Of a DNA stretch of 64,000 bases, positions 19,001 to 26,350 are shown piece by piece. Below the pieces are notes generated by a model. The model was not told the origin of the DNA and made no database searches. It was given only the letters and a program-made list of their open reading frames with translations. A program made the translations under genes and the position numbers. Position 1 is the stretch's first letter; each line of letters starts with the position of its first letter. Location: contig NC_010545.1 in NCBI RefSeq assembly GCF_000069945.1, positions 434,001 to 498,000 of the forward strand, written 5' to 3'. The DNA comes from Corynebacterium urealyticum DSM 7109. GTDB lineage: Bacteria > Actinomycetota > Actinomycetes > Mycobacteriales > Mycobacteriaceae.

Positions 19001-19524
19001 GCCTGCTCGGCAGCCCCGGTTACCTGGGCGCGGAGCAGTTCCGCCAGCGCCTTGCCGAATGGGTCGAGGTGCTGCAGTCCCGCGTGCCGAAGGACGTCTC
19101 CGTCGAGCAACTCCGGGACCGTTCCTGGTGGTCCGGGCCGGAGCTGTTCCTCATCGTGGACGATTCGGATAACGACCCAGGCCTCGACGCGCTGGTGCCG
19201 TTGCTGCCCTACGCGGCGGACATTGGCCTGCACCTGGTGCTTGCCCGGCGTTCGGGGCAGTTCGCCCGCTCGGCCTTCCAGCCACTCATGCAGGCGATGC
19301 GCGACCACAGCGCGTGGTTGCTGCTCTCCGCGCCGCGTGAGGACGGTCCGATCGCGGGCCAGAAACTGTGCCGACGCCAACCCGGCCGCGGCGTGTACGT
19401 CCACGCGGAATCCTGGCTGGTCCAGGTCGCAGAAGCGGAGGTCGGTGCATCGTCAAAACCAGTTGAAGCTTGTGAACAAACCGGAACCGGCGCCACGGGT
19501 GCGTCCGGGAAGGAGGAAGAGTGA
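16039..19524 (+). CDS. eccC: Type VII secretion FtsK/SpoIIIE-type ATPase EccC (ESX-4, fused form)
   Basis: EccC powers ESX export and recognises substrates through its ATPase domains. The 1161-residue protein has two N-terminal membrane helices (about residues 20-40 and 46-64), a DUF-like stalk and three FtsK-type domains. Domain 1 has Walker A GATGSGKSE from about residue 345 and Walker B FILVDFKGG. Domain 2 has GQPRTGKTM near 670 and VLIVDGLDQL. Domain 3 near 950 has GQAGAGATS, in which the P-loop lysine is missing. The start is GTG 16039 after GAGGGGGAA. The linker before domain 3 carries 15-base coding repeats (VDSAG). The stop overlaps the next start. Confidence 0.95.
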   Translation: MKAQSPPTLPKEKQPFVRILMPAIMLVAVLGMVAAMVMSGAGRSPMTFIFPLMMLGSMAMMFQSGTDVNEVRRGFHRHLDALSDSVKKARREQLVRMNREHPHPGTLWNHIHAGELPSAAPGVVRIGVAMQAPDDPLEIPVNAPPEDLEPVSAMSLRDLALRTATIEAPVAVDVRAFPYIAIVGDGAAGLARAMQAQLVAQPPEDVGVRGPHDQWLPHDGSVRVNFCTGADPVTLNSVVVEPSSEWVDAAQSQGLYLHVAGAEEGFAMSAWTVDGWAPFGLADQLSDVELAMVCRARSQVTSGTSLLELPGGDLRAPIGFSGAPVYLDIKESALGGIGPHGLCIGATGSGKSELLKSVVVSFAHNHSPEELNFILVDFKGGAAFLGLDKLPHTSAVITNLVDEAGLVDRMQDSLLGEMHRRQERLRAAGMSTALEFNEAFPGQMPALFIVVDEFSELLQNRPEFAEVFAAIGRLGRSLRMHLLLASQRFEEGRLRGLESHLSYRIALRTFSAAESRALIGSTAAFELPANPGAAILSAHDTVRFHSAYVSGPELPRDQRLIQELGSEVESTTTTLQLVVDRLQGPNKNPIWLPPLPTMLPAHEVLADAGAGTPEGSAGNSGTAAAAGTAAASSVKMEPLTAAIGLEDLPFEGVQRTYRMDLNRRHWAIVGQPRTGKTMAVRALVLALGLSSPGVPIYIFDPGGSLRDLARLPQVAAVVGPEHAGRLLDEVDLVEGPRVLIVDGLDQLTAIGEEEQRLIQLATSGLERGLHVVVTALRWNFRPSLRDVLTGHVEMKMTALDAEFREAQKSLPDVPGRGVSHNGKHIQVAFCAAQDVEHVRKVSVARGEKDVAMRVLPDRIGLAELLDGVPGCGSAPGADAGASGFGAGTAPAGRHAAVDSTGVDSAGVDSAGEAAAGTAEIGTQAPVVPFALGGPRLDAVAWDSGEFPHLVVIGQAGAGATSALRTVAASINQLPEGRAEVLATDTRRGLLGSPGYLGAEQFRQRLAEWVEVLQSRVPKDVSVEQLRDRSWWSGPELFLIVDDSDNDPGLDALVPLLPYAADIGLHLVLARRSGQFARSAFQPLMQAMRDHSAWLLLSAPREDGPIAGQKLCRRQPGRGVYVHAESWLVQVAEAEVGASSKPVEACEQTGTGATGASGKEEE

Positions 19525-20960
19525 TGAATCCGAGTGCAACCAAACCCCCGATCCCAGCGATGGGGCTGCTCGCGGAGGCCGTTGCCCGCTATGAGTCGGG
19601 GTTGCTGGTCCACGGTGACCAGGTCACGGACCTGCTCACCGGGTTCAGTCTCACGATGCCTCCTATCACCGGGCCCGATACAGCCAGCACACTCGCGTTC
19701 CGCGGCAGCGGGATTGACCTGCAGGAGCTGGACGACCTCACCGAACTGGTCACCCAAGTAATGCAGCAGCGGATGAATAGTCCGCACGCAGCGGGGCTGG
19801 ACTCCGGTATCCCGCGGGACCACTTCCCCTATGGAGTGGGTGAGTCCGAGCCGGACGTGCTGGTCACGGGTGGGCAGGCTGCCCCAATCGCCACCTACCT
19901 GCGCGCGGCGGGATTCCGGGCGCGGGTGGTGGACACCCAGTACGCGATGAACCTGGCCAGCAGCCTCGCGGTCGCACAACAGGAGCTATTGGCGCTGAGC
20001 CCGGAAGAGCCGATGAGGGCGGGCGCCGGGGCCACGGGTGTCGCCGGAAGTGGCGCGGATGCCGGGAAGCTTACGCACGCGGAAGCACTCGGGCAGGGAG
20101 CGCCCGCGCCGGGCGTGCCTTCCGAAGAAGAGCCGCGGGCGACACCCAACCGGGTTCTGTCCTGGGACCTTTCGGGCTCGCGGGACAAGGCTGGGCCAAC
20201 TCGGCCCGCAGTAAACCGTGGGGGAGCGGGTGCGGCGGCACCGCGGAAACTCCCGCTGGGAGCCAGCCCGGTGGCTGCGGCCTTCGTCGCGATCATCATC
20301 GTGGCTGGAGCAATGGCCGCCGGGCTCGCGCTGGACGCTGCCGGTGGTGCCGGGGAGGACACTCAGGCGGTCGCGAACGCCGAAGGCGGTGACGCTTCCG
20401 CCGGGCAGGCCGGGCAGGTCGAGCCAGGTGCCGGGGAGAGCGCCGGCGGGGAAGATGCCGGGGAGGGGGATTCGGACCGAAACCGCCAGCCAGAGACCCC
20501 GCCACCATTCACCCCGCCACCGAACCGGCCGGGCATGCAGGACCCGAAGATCAACGGCAAAGATGCCGACCACCGCGCCGCCGACCGTGCCGACGTCCCC
20601 GTGACAGCGGACTGGCCGAAGGGATGGAACCTCGCCGCAGCCACCCCGCAGCGGGAGACCTACCAGTCTGAGAAGGACGCCGGAATGCGCGTACTGCTCG
20701 CCGCTAAACCCGCACCACTGAAGAGCCAGGCCGAACTGGACAAAGCCGTGCTTAAAGCGCTGCGGGACGCGCCGGGCACGAAGGTCGCCAGTGAATCCCC
20801 GGTTAGCTACCGGGAGAAGTACCCGGACTCCGAAACGCTCTGGTACGTCCGGCTCGTGGATGGCCACCAGGTGTCCATCGGCTGCCAATACCGGGAACCC
20901 AACCCGGTGCGTTCGCGGGTCTGTGAGCAGGTGGTGGACTCGGCCCGGCCGGAGAAGTAA
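19524..20960 (+). CDS. Type VII secretion-associated protein, Rv3446c-like
   Basis: This 478-residue protein follows eccC with a TGATG overlap, in the position of Rv3446c in the M. tuberculosis ESX-4 locus. It has an N-terminal domain (about 1-150) and a low-complexity Gly/Ala linker. A membrane helix follows near residues 250-272 (PVAAAFVAIIIVAGAMAAGLAL), then a long Gly/Glu/Pro-rich spacer. The C-terminal domain (about 360-478, WPKGWNLAAATPQRETYQSE ... SIGCQYREPN) matches the T7SS-associated C-terminal family. ATG 19524 is preferred to GTG 19521 because AGGAGGA is better spaced. Its exact function is unknown. Confidence 0.8.
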   Translation: MNPSATKPPIPAMGLLAEAVARYESGLLVHGDQVTDLLTGFSLTMPPITGPDTASTLAFRGSGIDLQELDDLTELVTQVMQQRMNSPHAAGLDSGIPRDHFPYGVGESEPDVLVTGGQAAPIATYLRAAGFRARVVDTQYAMNLASSLAVAQQELLALSPEEPMRAGAGATGVAGSGADAGKLTHAEALGQGAPAPGVPSEEEPRATPNRVLSWDLSGSRDKAGPTRPAVNRGGAGAAAPRKLPLGASPVAAAFVAIIIVAGAMAAGLALDAAGGAGEDTQAVANAEGGDASAGQAGQVEPGAGESAGGEDAGEGDSDRNRQPETPPPFTPPPNRPGMQDPKINGKDADHRAADRADVPVTADWPKGWNLAAATPQRETYQSEKDAGMRVLLAAKPAPLKSQAELDKAVLKALRDAPGTKVASESPVSYREKYPDSETLWYVRLVDGHQVSIGCQYREPNPVRSRVCEQVVDSARPEK

Positions 20961-21043
20961 GCGCTGCGGCGCCGGCGCCCTTTCCACCGCACCCGGCGGG
21001 GAGAGGTGTCCGCCGGGGTGAGGCGAGCGCGGCACGCCGGGAT

Positions 21044-21087
21044 GAGGCGCCCGCGCCAGGCGGGTGAGGCGCCCGCGCCAGGCGGGT
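21044..21087 (+). repeat. Two perfect 22-bp tandem repeats, with a degenerate third copy upstream
   Basis: The unit GAGGCGCCCGCGCCAGGCGG plus GT occurs at 21044-21065 and 21066-21087, and a degenerate copy lies at about 21020-21043. It falls in the 315-base gene-free stretch (20961-21275) between the Rv3446c-like gene and the 2H phosphoesterase gene. Nothing else is recognised there. Confidence 0.75.
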
Positions 21088-21275
21088 GAGGTGTGTGCGT
21101 CCGTTCCGCCTCGACCATCTCGCCACGCCGGAACGATGCCATTGCCGAGTCAGTGCCGGGCCGAGGCCACGCCAGGGCCGCTTCGGGGTGCGCAGCCGCT
21201 TCGGTAGGGTGCAGGCAGAAGCGGTGCTTAGTGACAGCACCACAGGAACGGCTGGGAAGAGCGGAGGTGAACGCG

Positions 21276-21770
21276 GTGGCGTCCCCGGAAAACATCCTGC
21301 TGCACCTCGCGGAAGAACAAGAAGCGCAGGTCCGGGAGATCTTCGCCGCACTCGAGCAGCGGGGCTTTCCCACCCAACACCAGACCCCGCACATCACCAT
21401 CACCTTCGCCCCGCGCATGGAACAGCCCGTCGTGGACCTGGCCGAAGAACTCCTCGCACCACTGATGCCCGCGACCCTGCAGCGGATGGGCACGGTCGTG
21501 TTCGGAACCCGGCGCAAGCAGACCGTCGCATGGCTGCTGGAAACCAGCGACGAGCTCGAAGCCGCGGCGCGCGCGATCAGCACCGCAAACCCGGAGGGGC
21601 GCGGCCCGCGTTGGATCCCGCACCTGACGATGGGGCTGCGCCTGCCGCGGGCCATCGTCCCGGACTACATCCGCGCCCTCGACGAACTCAGCCCGCCAGA
21701 ACTGCGCCAGCTCACCGCGGCGGAAGCCGGCCTCCGCGTGCCGAGCACAGACCAGTTCTTCCCCTTTTAA
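21276..21770 (+). CDS. 2H phosphoesterase / 2'-5' RNA ligase superfamily protein
   Basis: Two HxT/S-type motifs, TPHITITFAP (about residue 44) and PHLTMGLRLP (about residue 118), define the 2H phosphoesterase fold, which acts on 2',3'-cyclic or 2'-5' phosphodiester bonds in RNA or nucleotides. GTG 21276 has GGAGG (21263-21267) eight bases upstream and gives 164 residues, the usual length. Upstream GTG codons (for example 21231) would add residues with no family match. The gene sits inside the ESX-4 locus; no link to secretion is evident. The substrate is unknown. Confidence 0.75.
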   Translation: MASPENILLHLAEEQEAQVREIFAALEQRGFPTQHQTPHITITFAPRMEQPVVDLAEELLAPLMPATLQRMGTVVFGTRRKQTVAWLLETSDELEAAARAISTANPEGRGPRWIPHLTMGLRLPRAIVPDYIRALDELSPPELRQLTAAEAGLRVPSTDQFFPF

Positions 21771-21848
21771 CTCCGCTGTTTCCCCGGGGGAGGGCGATCC
21801 CCCTCCCGGATCGGTTTTCGCGCAAAAACAATATAAGATTAGCGAATT

Positions 21849-22451
21849 ATGACGAAGAAGCTTCTGTCCGCGCTCGCTGCGTTTTTCCTGGTCCTCGTCC
21901 TTCTGGGCGGTGGCTTCCTGTGGGGGAAGTCAAGCAACCTCGGAACGCCTGTGGAAACCGTCACCGAGCAGAGTAACTCAGAGGTTATTCACGCGGTCGA
22001 GCGTCGTGAGGAGATCGTGCTGCTCTCCACTGCCACCCAAGGGCTGCACACCACGCAGAACAGCGCGAAGCTCTTTAAGTGGGGCGTTCCGGGAAGCCAG
22101 AAGCTCAACATCCTGCAGTACAAGTTCACGGCCAAGCTAGGAATTGACGGCAAAGCTGTGAAAATCGAGGAGACCGAACCTGGTCACTTCAAGCTCACCA
22201 TTCCGCCTTTTAAGTTCATTGGCTTTTCTGACCCAGAGTTCAAAACCGTGCACCAGCACGGGCAGGTTTTGAGCTTCGCGACGGCCAACATCGATAACGC
22301 CGAGGCTATCAACGAGGTGCTGAACAAGGAGAAGCGCCAGGAGCACATCCGGCTCAACCTGGGCCTGCTGAAGGACCAGACCAAGAACTTCTACGGCGGC
22401 ATCGTTCACGCCATCGATCCCGAGGCGAAGCTGGAGTACGAGTTCAAGTAG
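21849..22451 (+). CDS. Membrane-anchored extracytoplasmic protein of unknown function
   Basis: The 200-residue protein has a Lys-Lys N-terminus and a hydrophobic segment LLSALAAFFLVLVLLGGGFLWG (about residues 5-26), acting as an uncleaved anchor or signal peptide. A soluble domain rich in beta-strand-like pattern follows. The layout recalls DUF4230-type proteins, but I cannot confirm that. A TATAAGAT -10-like sequence (about 21831) lies only 10-15 bases before the ATG and no ribosome binding site is seen, so it may be nearly leaderless. It converges with the methyltransferase gene. Confidence 0.65.
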   Translation: MTKKLLSALAAFFLVLVLLGGGFLWGKSSNLGTPVETVTEQSNSEVIHAVERREEIVLLSTATQGLHTTQNSAKLFKWGVPGSQKLNILQYKFTAKLGIDGKAVKIEETEPGHFKLTIPPFKFIGFSDPEFKTVHQHGQVLSFATANIDNAEAINEVLNKEKRQEHIRLNLGLLKDQTKNFYGGIVHAIDPEAKLEYEFK

Positions 22452-22575
22452 CTAGGGCGCGCCCACCAGCGTGCGGCCCGGCTATGAAGCTCAACCCCGC
22501 AGTCCAGCCCGCCCGGTGACCTCAGCTCCACCACACCAGGCAGCTCCGCCTCCTCCAGCCAGCCCCGGCAGCCAC

Positions 22576-23298
22576 CTACGCCTTGCGCCGGAAGACGAGC
22601 AGCGCGTCGCGGATGATGTCGTGCGGATACTCATCCCATTCGATCTCCACTACGGCCACCTGCTCTAGGTGCTCTGCCAGCAACTCGGCGCAGTCCGCGA
22701 TCAGTGGGGTCAGCGCCCCCGCGTGGCGAATATCGCCCACGTTCCACACCACGTGCCCACCGGGAACCACCAGCCGCGCGCACTCGGCCGCCACTCCGCC
22801 CAGCTCCGCGAGGTAACGCCGATAGTCTCCGCCGCCGCACTCGTAAGCCTCCAGCGGATCGGCCTCGCCCTCCGTCGCGGCCATGTACGGCGGGGAAGTG
22901 AGCACCAGGTCCACTACTGGTCGCGGCTCGTTTTCTTGCCGATGTTCTGACGACGACGCCAACATCGGCAGGATCCGGCGCGCGTCTCCTGCGACCACGC
23001 TCGCCCCCGGTGCGGCGGCGCGAATTTGAGCCACTCGTTCCGGCAGCAGTTCGATGCCTCCGGCCCGCCGGTCGAGCCGCACGGCACGGATGAGTGTGGT
23101 TCCGAAGCCCGCGAAGGGATCAAAAACCAGGTCGCCCGGCGCAGAATATGCACGGATCACGTGGTCCACGATCGCGGTGCACATGTGGACGTCCTCGTCC
23201 GCGCCGGCAGGGCGATCCACGAGGAACTCGGCGATGCTCGTCCGCAGGGGTGTGGCGGGGGCTGCCGTTGGCGCATCCAGGGGCGGGGAAGGCGTCAT
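22576..23298 (-). CDS. DNA methyltransferase (N4-cytosine/N6-adenine type), orphan
   Basis: The SAM-binding motif I (VFDPFAGFGTTLIRAV, about residues 60-75) precedes the catalytic motif IV TSPPYMA (about 135), an order found in circularly permuted amino-methyltransferases. TSPPY is common in N4-cytosine and related enzymes. ATG 23298 gives 240 residues starting MTPSPPLDAPTAAP. No target-recognition domain of usual size and no restriction gene are seen nearby, so it may be an orphan or a small RNA/DNA methylase. The reading frame stays open for 121 more codons upstream through a tandem-repeat array, but that part looks non-coding. Confidence 0.75.
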   Translation of the reverse strand: MTPSPPLDAPTAAPATPLRTSIAEFLVDRPAGADEDVHMCTAIVDHVIRAYSAPGDLVFDPFAGFGTTLIRAVRLDRRAGGIELLPERVAQIRAAAPGASVVAGDARRILPMLASSSEHRQENEPRPVVDLVLTSPPYMAATEGEADPLEAYECGGGDYRRYLAELGGVAAECARLVVPGGHVVWNVGDIRHAGALTPLIADCAELLAEHLEQVAVVEIEWDEYPHDIIRDALLVFRRKA

Positions 23299-23407
23299 GA
23301 CCTGCAGTTTAGCCCGACGTCCTAAAAAGACCAGTGACCGGCCCGTGGCGTTTTGGGGCATCCCGGCCCCGTTCCCGCGTTGTGTATTGGACTCTGCCTC
23401 CGTGGGC

Positions 23408-23549
23408 GTTGCACTCCGACCCCTGCGTTTCGCCCGACCCCGTGTTCGTTGCACTCCGACCCCTGCGTTTCGCCCGACCCCGTGTTCGTTGCACTCCGAC
23501 CCCGTGTGTTTGTGCTCTATCCCGTGTGTTTTGCGCTCCACCCCGTGTG
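23408..23549 (+). repeat. 20/40-bp minisatellite beside palindrome copy A
   Basis: Two perfect 40-bp units (23408-23447 and 23448-23487) are followed by three degenerate units of about 20 bp ending in CCCCGTGT. The units begin GTTGCAC, GTTTGTG or GTTTTGC, and the last runs straight into the palindrome arm, which also begins GTTTTGC. The array is C-rich on the plus strand. It lies between the methyltransferase start and esxU. Confidence 0.85.
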
Positions 23550-23606
23550 TTTTGCAGAGTTTGATGCCGGAAATCGGGCCAAAAGCGGCATCAAACTCTG
23601 CAAAAC
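23549..23606 (+). repeat. 58-bp palindromic repeat, copy A
   Basis: The 20-base arms TTTTGCAGAGTTTGATGCCG (23550-23569) and its perfect complement (23586-23605), plus one more G-C pair, enclose a 16-base loop. Three further copies lie at 46.3-47.1 kb. No T run follows the stem on either strand, so it does not look like an ordinary terminator. To its right (23607-23790) is a gene-free G/A-rich stretch with two copies of GGCCGGAACGC-type units. Confidence 0.9.
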
Positions 23607-23799
23607 GTGCTGGGGGTGCGGGGTGGGGAACGCGAGGGGAGCGCGGGGCACAGGAACGCAAGGGCAGGGAGTAGAGGGATAGGCCGGAACGCGGGGGGTG
23701 GGGAGGAGAGGGATGGGCCGGAACGCAGGAAGAGTGGGGTGGGGAACGCTGGGGAGCGGGTAGGCAGGGCGAGGAATTTGAAGGATTTTTTGGGAAACC

Positions 23800-23830
23800 G
23801 GGAACCTTTCGGGCCCATTAGTTGTCTAAT
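23800..23830 (+). promoter_or_regulatory. ECF-sigma-type promoter of esxU-esxT
   Basis: GGGAAC (23800-23805) and GTTGTCTAAT (23821-23830) are separated by 15 bases, about 50 bases before the esxU start. The same boxes with identical spacing occur at 29596-29626. GGAAC plus a GTC-containing -10 is the pattern of ECF sigma factors such as mycobacterial SigM, which is reported to control esxU-esxT. The sigma factor here is inferred. Confidence 0.65.
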
Positions 23831-23877
23831 ACTTCTGACGGACCGATAACCGGTTCGCGAAAACATGGGGAGGGAAC

Positions 23878-24162
23878 ATGAGTTTTAGGACAGATGTCGC
23901 AACGATGACCGGGGCGGCCAGCAACGTTGACCAGGTCAACGCCAGCATCCAGGGGGAGCTGTCCCGGCTGCAGGGCATCGTCGCGGAAACCTCGGGCGTG
24001 TGGCGCGGCCAGGCGCAGGGGGCATTCCAGAACCTGATGGAGCGGTGGAACACCAGCGCCCGGGAGCTCAGCGAGGCGCTGAACAGCATCTCTGAGAACA
24101 TCCGGGCCAACGCGCGTTCCTTCGACGACACCGAGCTCGAGAACATGCAGGCATTCCGCTAA
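23878..24162 (+). CDS. esxU: WXG100-family ESX-4 substrate EsxU
   Basis: This 94-residue helical-hairpin protein has its W-x-G turn at VWRG (about residue 42), the hallmark of WXG100 proteins exported by type VII systems as dimers. A GGGAGGGAAC site precedes the ATG. The gene is followed by esxT with 75 bases between, and the order eccC - Rv3446c-like - esxU - esxT - rplM matches ESX-4 loci. It most likely pairs with EsxT. Confidence 0.88.
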   Translation: MSFRTDVATMTGAASNVDQVNASIQGELSRLQGIVAETSGVWRGQAQGAFQNLMERWNTSARELSEALNSISENIRANARSFDDTELENMQAFR

Positions 24163-24237
24163 ACCAGCGATTGATGCGGCCGCTTCCGCAACAGAGGCCG
24201 CACCGCACAGAGAAAATCCAGGGGGGATTTGAGAACA

Positions 24238-24519
24238 ATGATCAAGTACAACTTCGGCATGATCGCGCAGACAGCCGACGATATTAACCAGACCCGGGGG
24301 CGGATCAACGGCAATCTGGAGGACCTCAAGCAGCAGCTGCAGCCACTGGTTGCGGACTGGGAGGGCGAATCCTCGGAGGCTTACCAGCAGGCGCAGCTGC
24401 GCTGGGACCGCGCGGCCGCTGAGCTCAACGAGGTGCTCGGCCAGATCAGCGTGACGGTCCGCCAGGCCAACGATCGCATGAGCCAGATCAACACCTCGGC
24501 GGCCCGCAGCTGGGCGTAG
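24238..24519 (+). CDS. esxT: WXG100-family ESX-4 substrate EsxT
   Basis: This 93-residue WXG100 protein starts MIKYNFGMIAQTADDIN, has its turn motif DWEGESSEAY near residue 41, and has a helical C-terminus ending AARSWA, resembling mycobacterial EsxT. GGGGGGA at 24221-24227 is the probable ribosome binding site. TTG 24229 is in frame but too close to it. It is the last gene of the ESX-4 locus before rplM. Confidence 0.88.
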   Translation: MIKYNFGMIAQTADDINQTRGRINGNLEDLKQQLQPLVADWEGESSEAYQQAQLRWDRAAAELNEVLGQISVTVRQANDRMSQINTSAARSWA

Positions 24520-24596
24520 CGGGCGGCGTAACTGACCACACCAGCCCGATCAGCTGAACCGGCCGAAGCGCTTGGAAGCCTGAACCGGCTGCGCAC

Positions 24597-24630
24597 GCAC
24601 CCCGTGGGGAACTGTCCCTGCGGGGTGTTG
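24597..24630 (+). terminator. Possible terminator after esxT
   Basis: GCACCCCG near 24597-24604 can pair with CGGGGTG (24621-24627), with additional pairing of GGGGA and TCCCT inside, followed by TTG. The T run is weak. The rest of 24520-24986 contains no gene other than the rplM promoter and leader. Confidence 0.4.
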
Positions 24631-24811
24631 CCGTGTGTGGGGGTGCAGTGAAGAGCGCGTGGGCAAGGGACAGGACGCCACCGTTTTCCCGGGCAAGGGT
24701 CGTTCAAGAGGAGGACGTCGCCGTGCCCAGCCTTCCTCCGCATCGCACCGCGCGCGGTCGTGAAGCGCTCCGCCGGCGAGCCAGGAGGCGGGCGTAGCGA
24801 CGTCCTAAAAT

Positions 24812-24840
24812 TTGGCGTATGAGCTGCGGATAGCTAGGGT
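24812..24840 (+). promoter_or_regulatory. Predicted rplM-rpsI promoter
   Basis: TTGGCG (24812-24817) and TAGGGT (24835-24840) are spaced by 17 bases, a good corynebacterial housekeeping promoter. It leaves an untranslated leader of about 140 bases before rplM, long enough for ribosomal-protein autoregulation. No known leader motif was recognised in it. Confidence 0.45.
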
Positions 24841-24986
24841 GTTAAAGGTTGCATAACGTGTCCTCGGGTCTCCACCGGCCGCCGAGGATCCTTGAGCAGC
24901 GGAAGAAACTGCCCCCGAGCAGTACATTCACCGCGCTCGAGCGCAGCTCTGGCTGGCAGTTCCGATTCGACCTACAGGAGTCCAAC

Positions 24987-25430
24987 GTGACTACTTTCCA
25001 CCCGAAGAGCGGTGACATTACCCGTAAGTGGTACGTCATCGACGCCACTGACGTGGTGCTGGGTCGCCTGGCCGTCACCGCAGCTGACCTGCTGCGCGGC
25101 AAGGGCAAGCCGACCTTCGCGCCGAACGTTGACTGCGGCGACAACGTCATCATTATCAACGCCGACAAGGTTCACATCTCCTCCAACAAGCGTGACCGCG
25201 AGATGCGCTACCGCCACTCTGGCTACCCAGGTGGCCTGAAGTCCATGACCCTGGGCCGTTCCCTGGAGCTGAACCCAGAGCGCGTCATCGAAGAGGCTGT
25301 CCGTGGCATGATGCCGCAGAACAAGCTGTCCAACGCTTCCGTTAAGAAGCTTCGCGTCTTCGCCGGCTCCGAGCACCCGTACGCTGCTCAGAAGCCAGAG
25401 ACCTACGAGATCAAGCAGGTGGCACAGTAA
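24987..25430 (+). CDS. rplM: 50S ribosomal protein L13
   Basis: L13, 147 residues, begins at GTG 24987 after AGGAG (24976-24980): [29 protein letters not shown]. It shows the conserved [12 protein letters not shown] and [11 protein letters not shown] motifs. Upstream in-frame codons back to 24849 lie in the leader and have no family match. The stop overlaps the rpsI start (TAATG). Confidence 0.96.
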   Translation: MTTFHPKSGDITRKWYVIDATDVVLGRLAVTAADLLRGKGKPTFAPNVDCGDNVIIINADKVHISSNKRDREMRYRHSGYPGGLKSMTLGRSLELNPERVIEEAVRGMMPQNKLSNASVKKLRVFAGSEHPYAAQKPETYEIKQVAQ

Positions 25431-25975
25431 TGGCTGAGAACTTCGACAACACCGAGGCCTTCGAGAACGAGGCCGCACAGTACACCTCCACCGACGCTGC
25501 CAACGAGGAGTTCGTGGCATCCATCGGTGACTCCCTCAGCGTTGAGGGCCAGGAGGCCGAAGAGGCCGCACCGGCTGCTCCGCTGTACGAGGGCCCGATC
25601 CAGACCGTTGGTCGCCGTAAGCGCGCCATCGTCCGCGTCCGCATGGTTGAGGGCTCCGGCCAGATCACCTGCAACGGCCGCGCACTGGAGGACTACTTCC
25701 CGAACAAGCTCCACGAGCAGCTCATCAAGGACCCGCTGGTCCTGCTGGAGCGCGAGAACCAGTTCGACATCCAGGCAACCCTGACCGGCGGCGGCCCGTC
25801 CGGCCAGGCTGGTGCGATGCGTCTGGCTATCGCCCGCGCCCTGAACAAGTACAACCCGGAGGAGCGCACCCAGCTGAAGAAGGCTGGCTTCCTGACCCGC
25901 GACGCTCGTGCTGTCGAGCGTAAGAAGGCAGGTCTGCACGGTGCACGTCGTGCGCCGCAGTACTCCAAGCGCTAA
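25430..25975 (+). CDS. rpsI: 30S ribosomal protein S9
   Basis: S9 contacts P-site tRNA through its C-terminal SKR tail. The 181 residues include an acidic N-terminal extension of about 50 residues, common in actinobacteria, then [27 protein letters not shown] and the final [14 protein letters not shown]. It is coupled to rplM by a one-base overlap. Confidence 0.97.
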   Translation: MAENFDNTEAFENEAAQYTSTDAANEEFVASIGDSLSVEGQEAEEAAPAAPLYEGPIQTVGRRKRAIVRVRMVEGSGQITCNGRALEDYFPNKLHEQLIKDPLVLLERENQFDIQATLTGGGPSGQAGAMRLAIARALNKYNPEERTQLKKAGFLTRDARAVERKKAGLHGARRAPQYSKR

Positions 25976-25998
25976 ACCTTCACCGGTTTTACCGCCCC

Positions 25999-26036
25999 AA
26001 ACCCCCGCATCGGCTGTTTCGGCCGGGCGGGGGTTT
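25999..26036 (+). terminator. Intrinsic terminator after rpsI
   Basis: AAACCCCCGC (25999-26008) pairs perfectly with GCGGGGGTTT (26027-26036), and a CGGC/GGCCG pairing sits inside the loop. It closes the rplM-rpsI operon. Confidence 0.75.
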
Positions 26037-26212
26037 CGGCGTTCCTGGGGCGGGAGTACGGGTGCATGCGCGGGATCCGGCCCAGGTGCAGGCGAGTCAA
26101 GGTGCGCGAGCCGCCCTGGGTGCTGAAACGGGCCGACCCCAGCTGCGGGGCTGGCCTCACGCCAACCCCAGCACTGCAGTTGCTAGGCTGTGGAGCCACA
26201 GGTCAAAAATAA

Positions 26213-26344
26213 CGCAAGGGGTGCGGCCCCGACCGCGCGCAATCCGCGCGAATGCGCAGGTGGCAGATAATTGCCACCAGCCGTCGAGGCCGCTGAGAAC
26301 ACACCCTAAGAACCTGATCTAGTTCGTACTAGCGAAGGGATGCT
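26213..26344 (+). promoter_or_regulatory. TPP riboswitch (THI element)
   Basis: The conserved aptamer blocks are present in order: AAGGGGTGC (about 26216), the variable P3 region, CTGAGA (26293-26298), ACCCT, GAACCTGATCTAGTT (from 26310) and GTACTAGCGAAGGGA (26326-26340). They sense thiamine pyrophosphate. The thiD-tenA ATG lies only six bases after the element, and the AAGGGA that should bind the ribosome is part of the aptamer 3' strand. Ligand binding would therefore block initiation directly. Confidence 0.95.
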
Positions 26345-26350
26345 CGCACT

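Noticed and set aside
23408-23549. CRISPR array
   Set aside because: Units are contiguous without unique spacers and no cas gene is near; it is a minisatellite. The 41-bp arrays fail for the same reason.
23549-23606. Palindromes as intrinsic terminators
   Set aside because: No T run follows on either strand. Copies C and D lie within gene-free repeats, and copy A is upstream of genes facing away on both sides.
23299-23661. A 121-codon N-terminal extension of the methyltransferase
   Set aside because: It is only translated tandem repeat and palindrome. ATG 23298 leads straight into the conserved domain.
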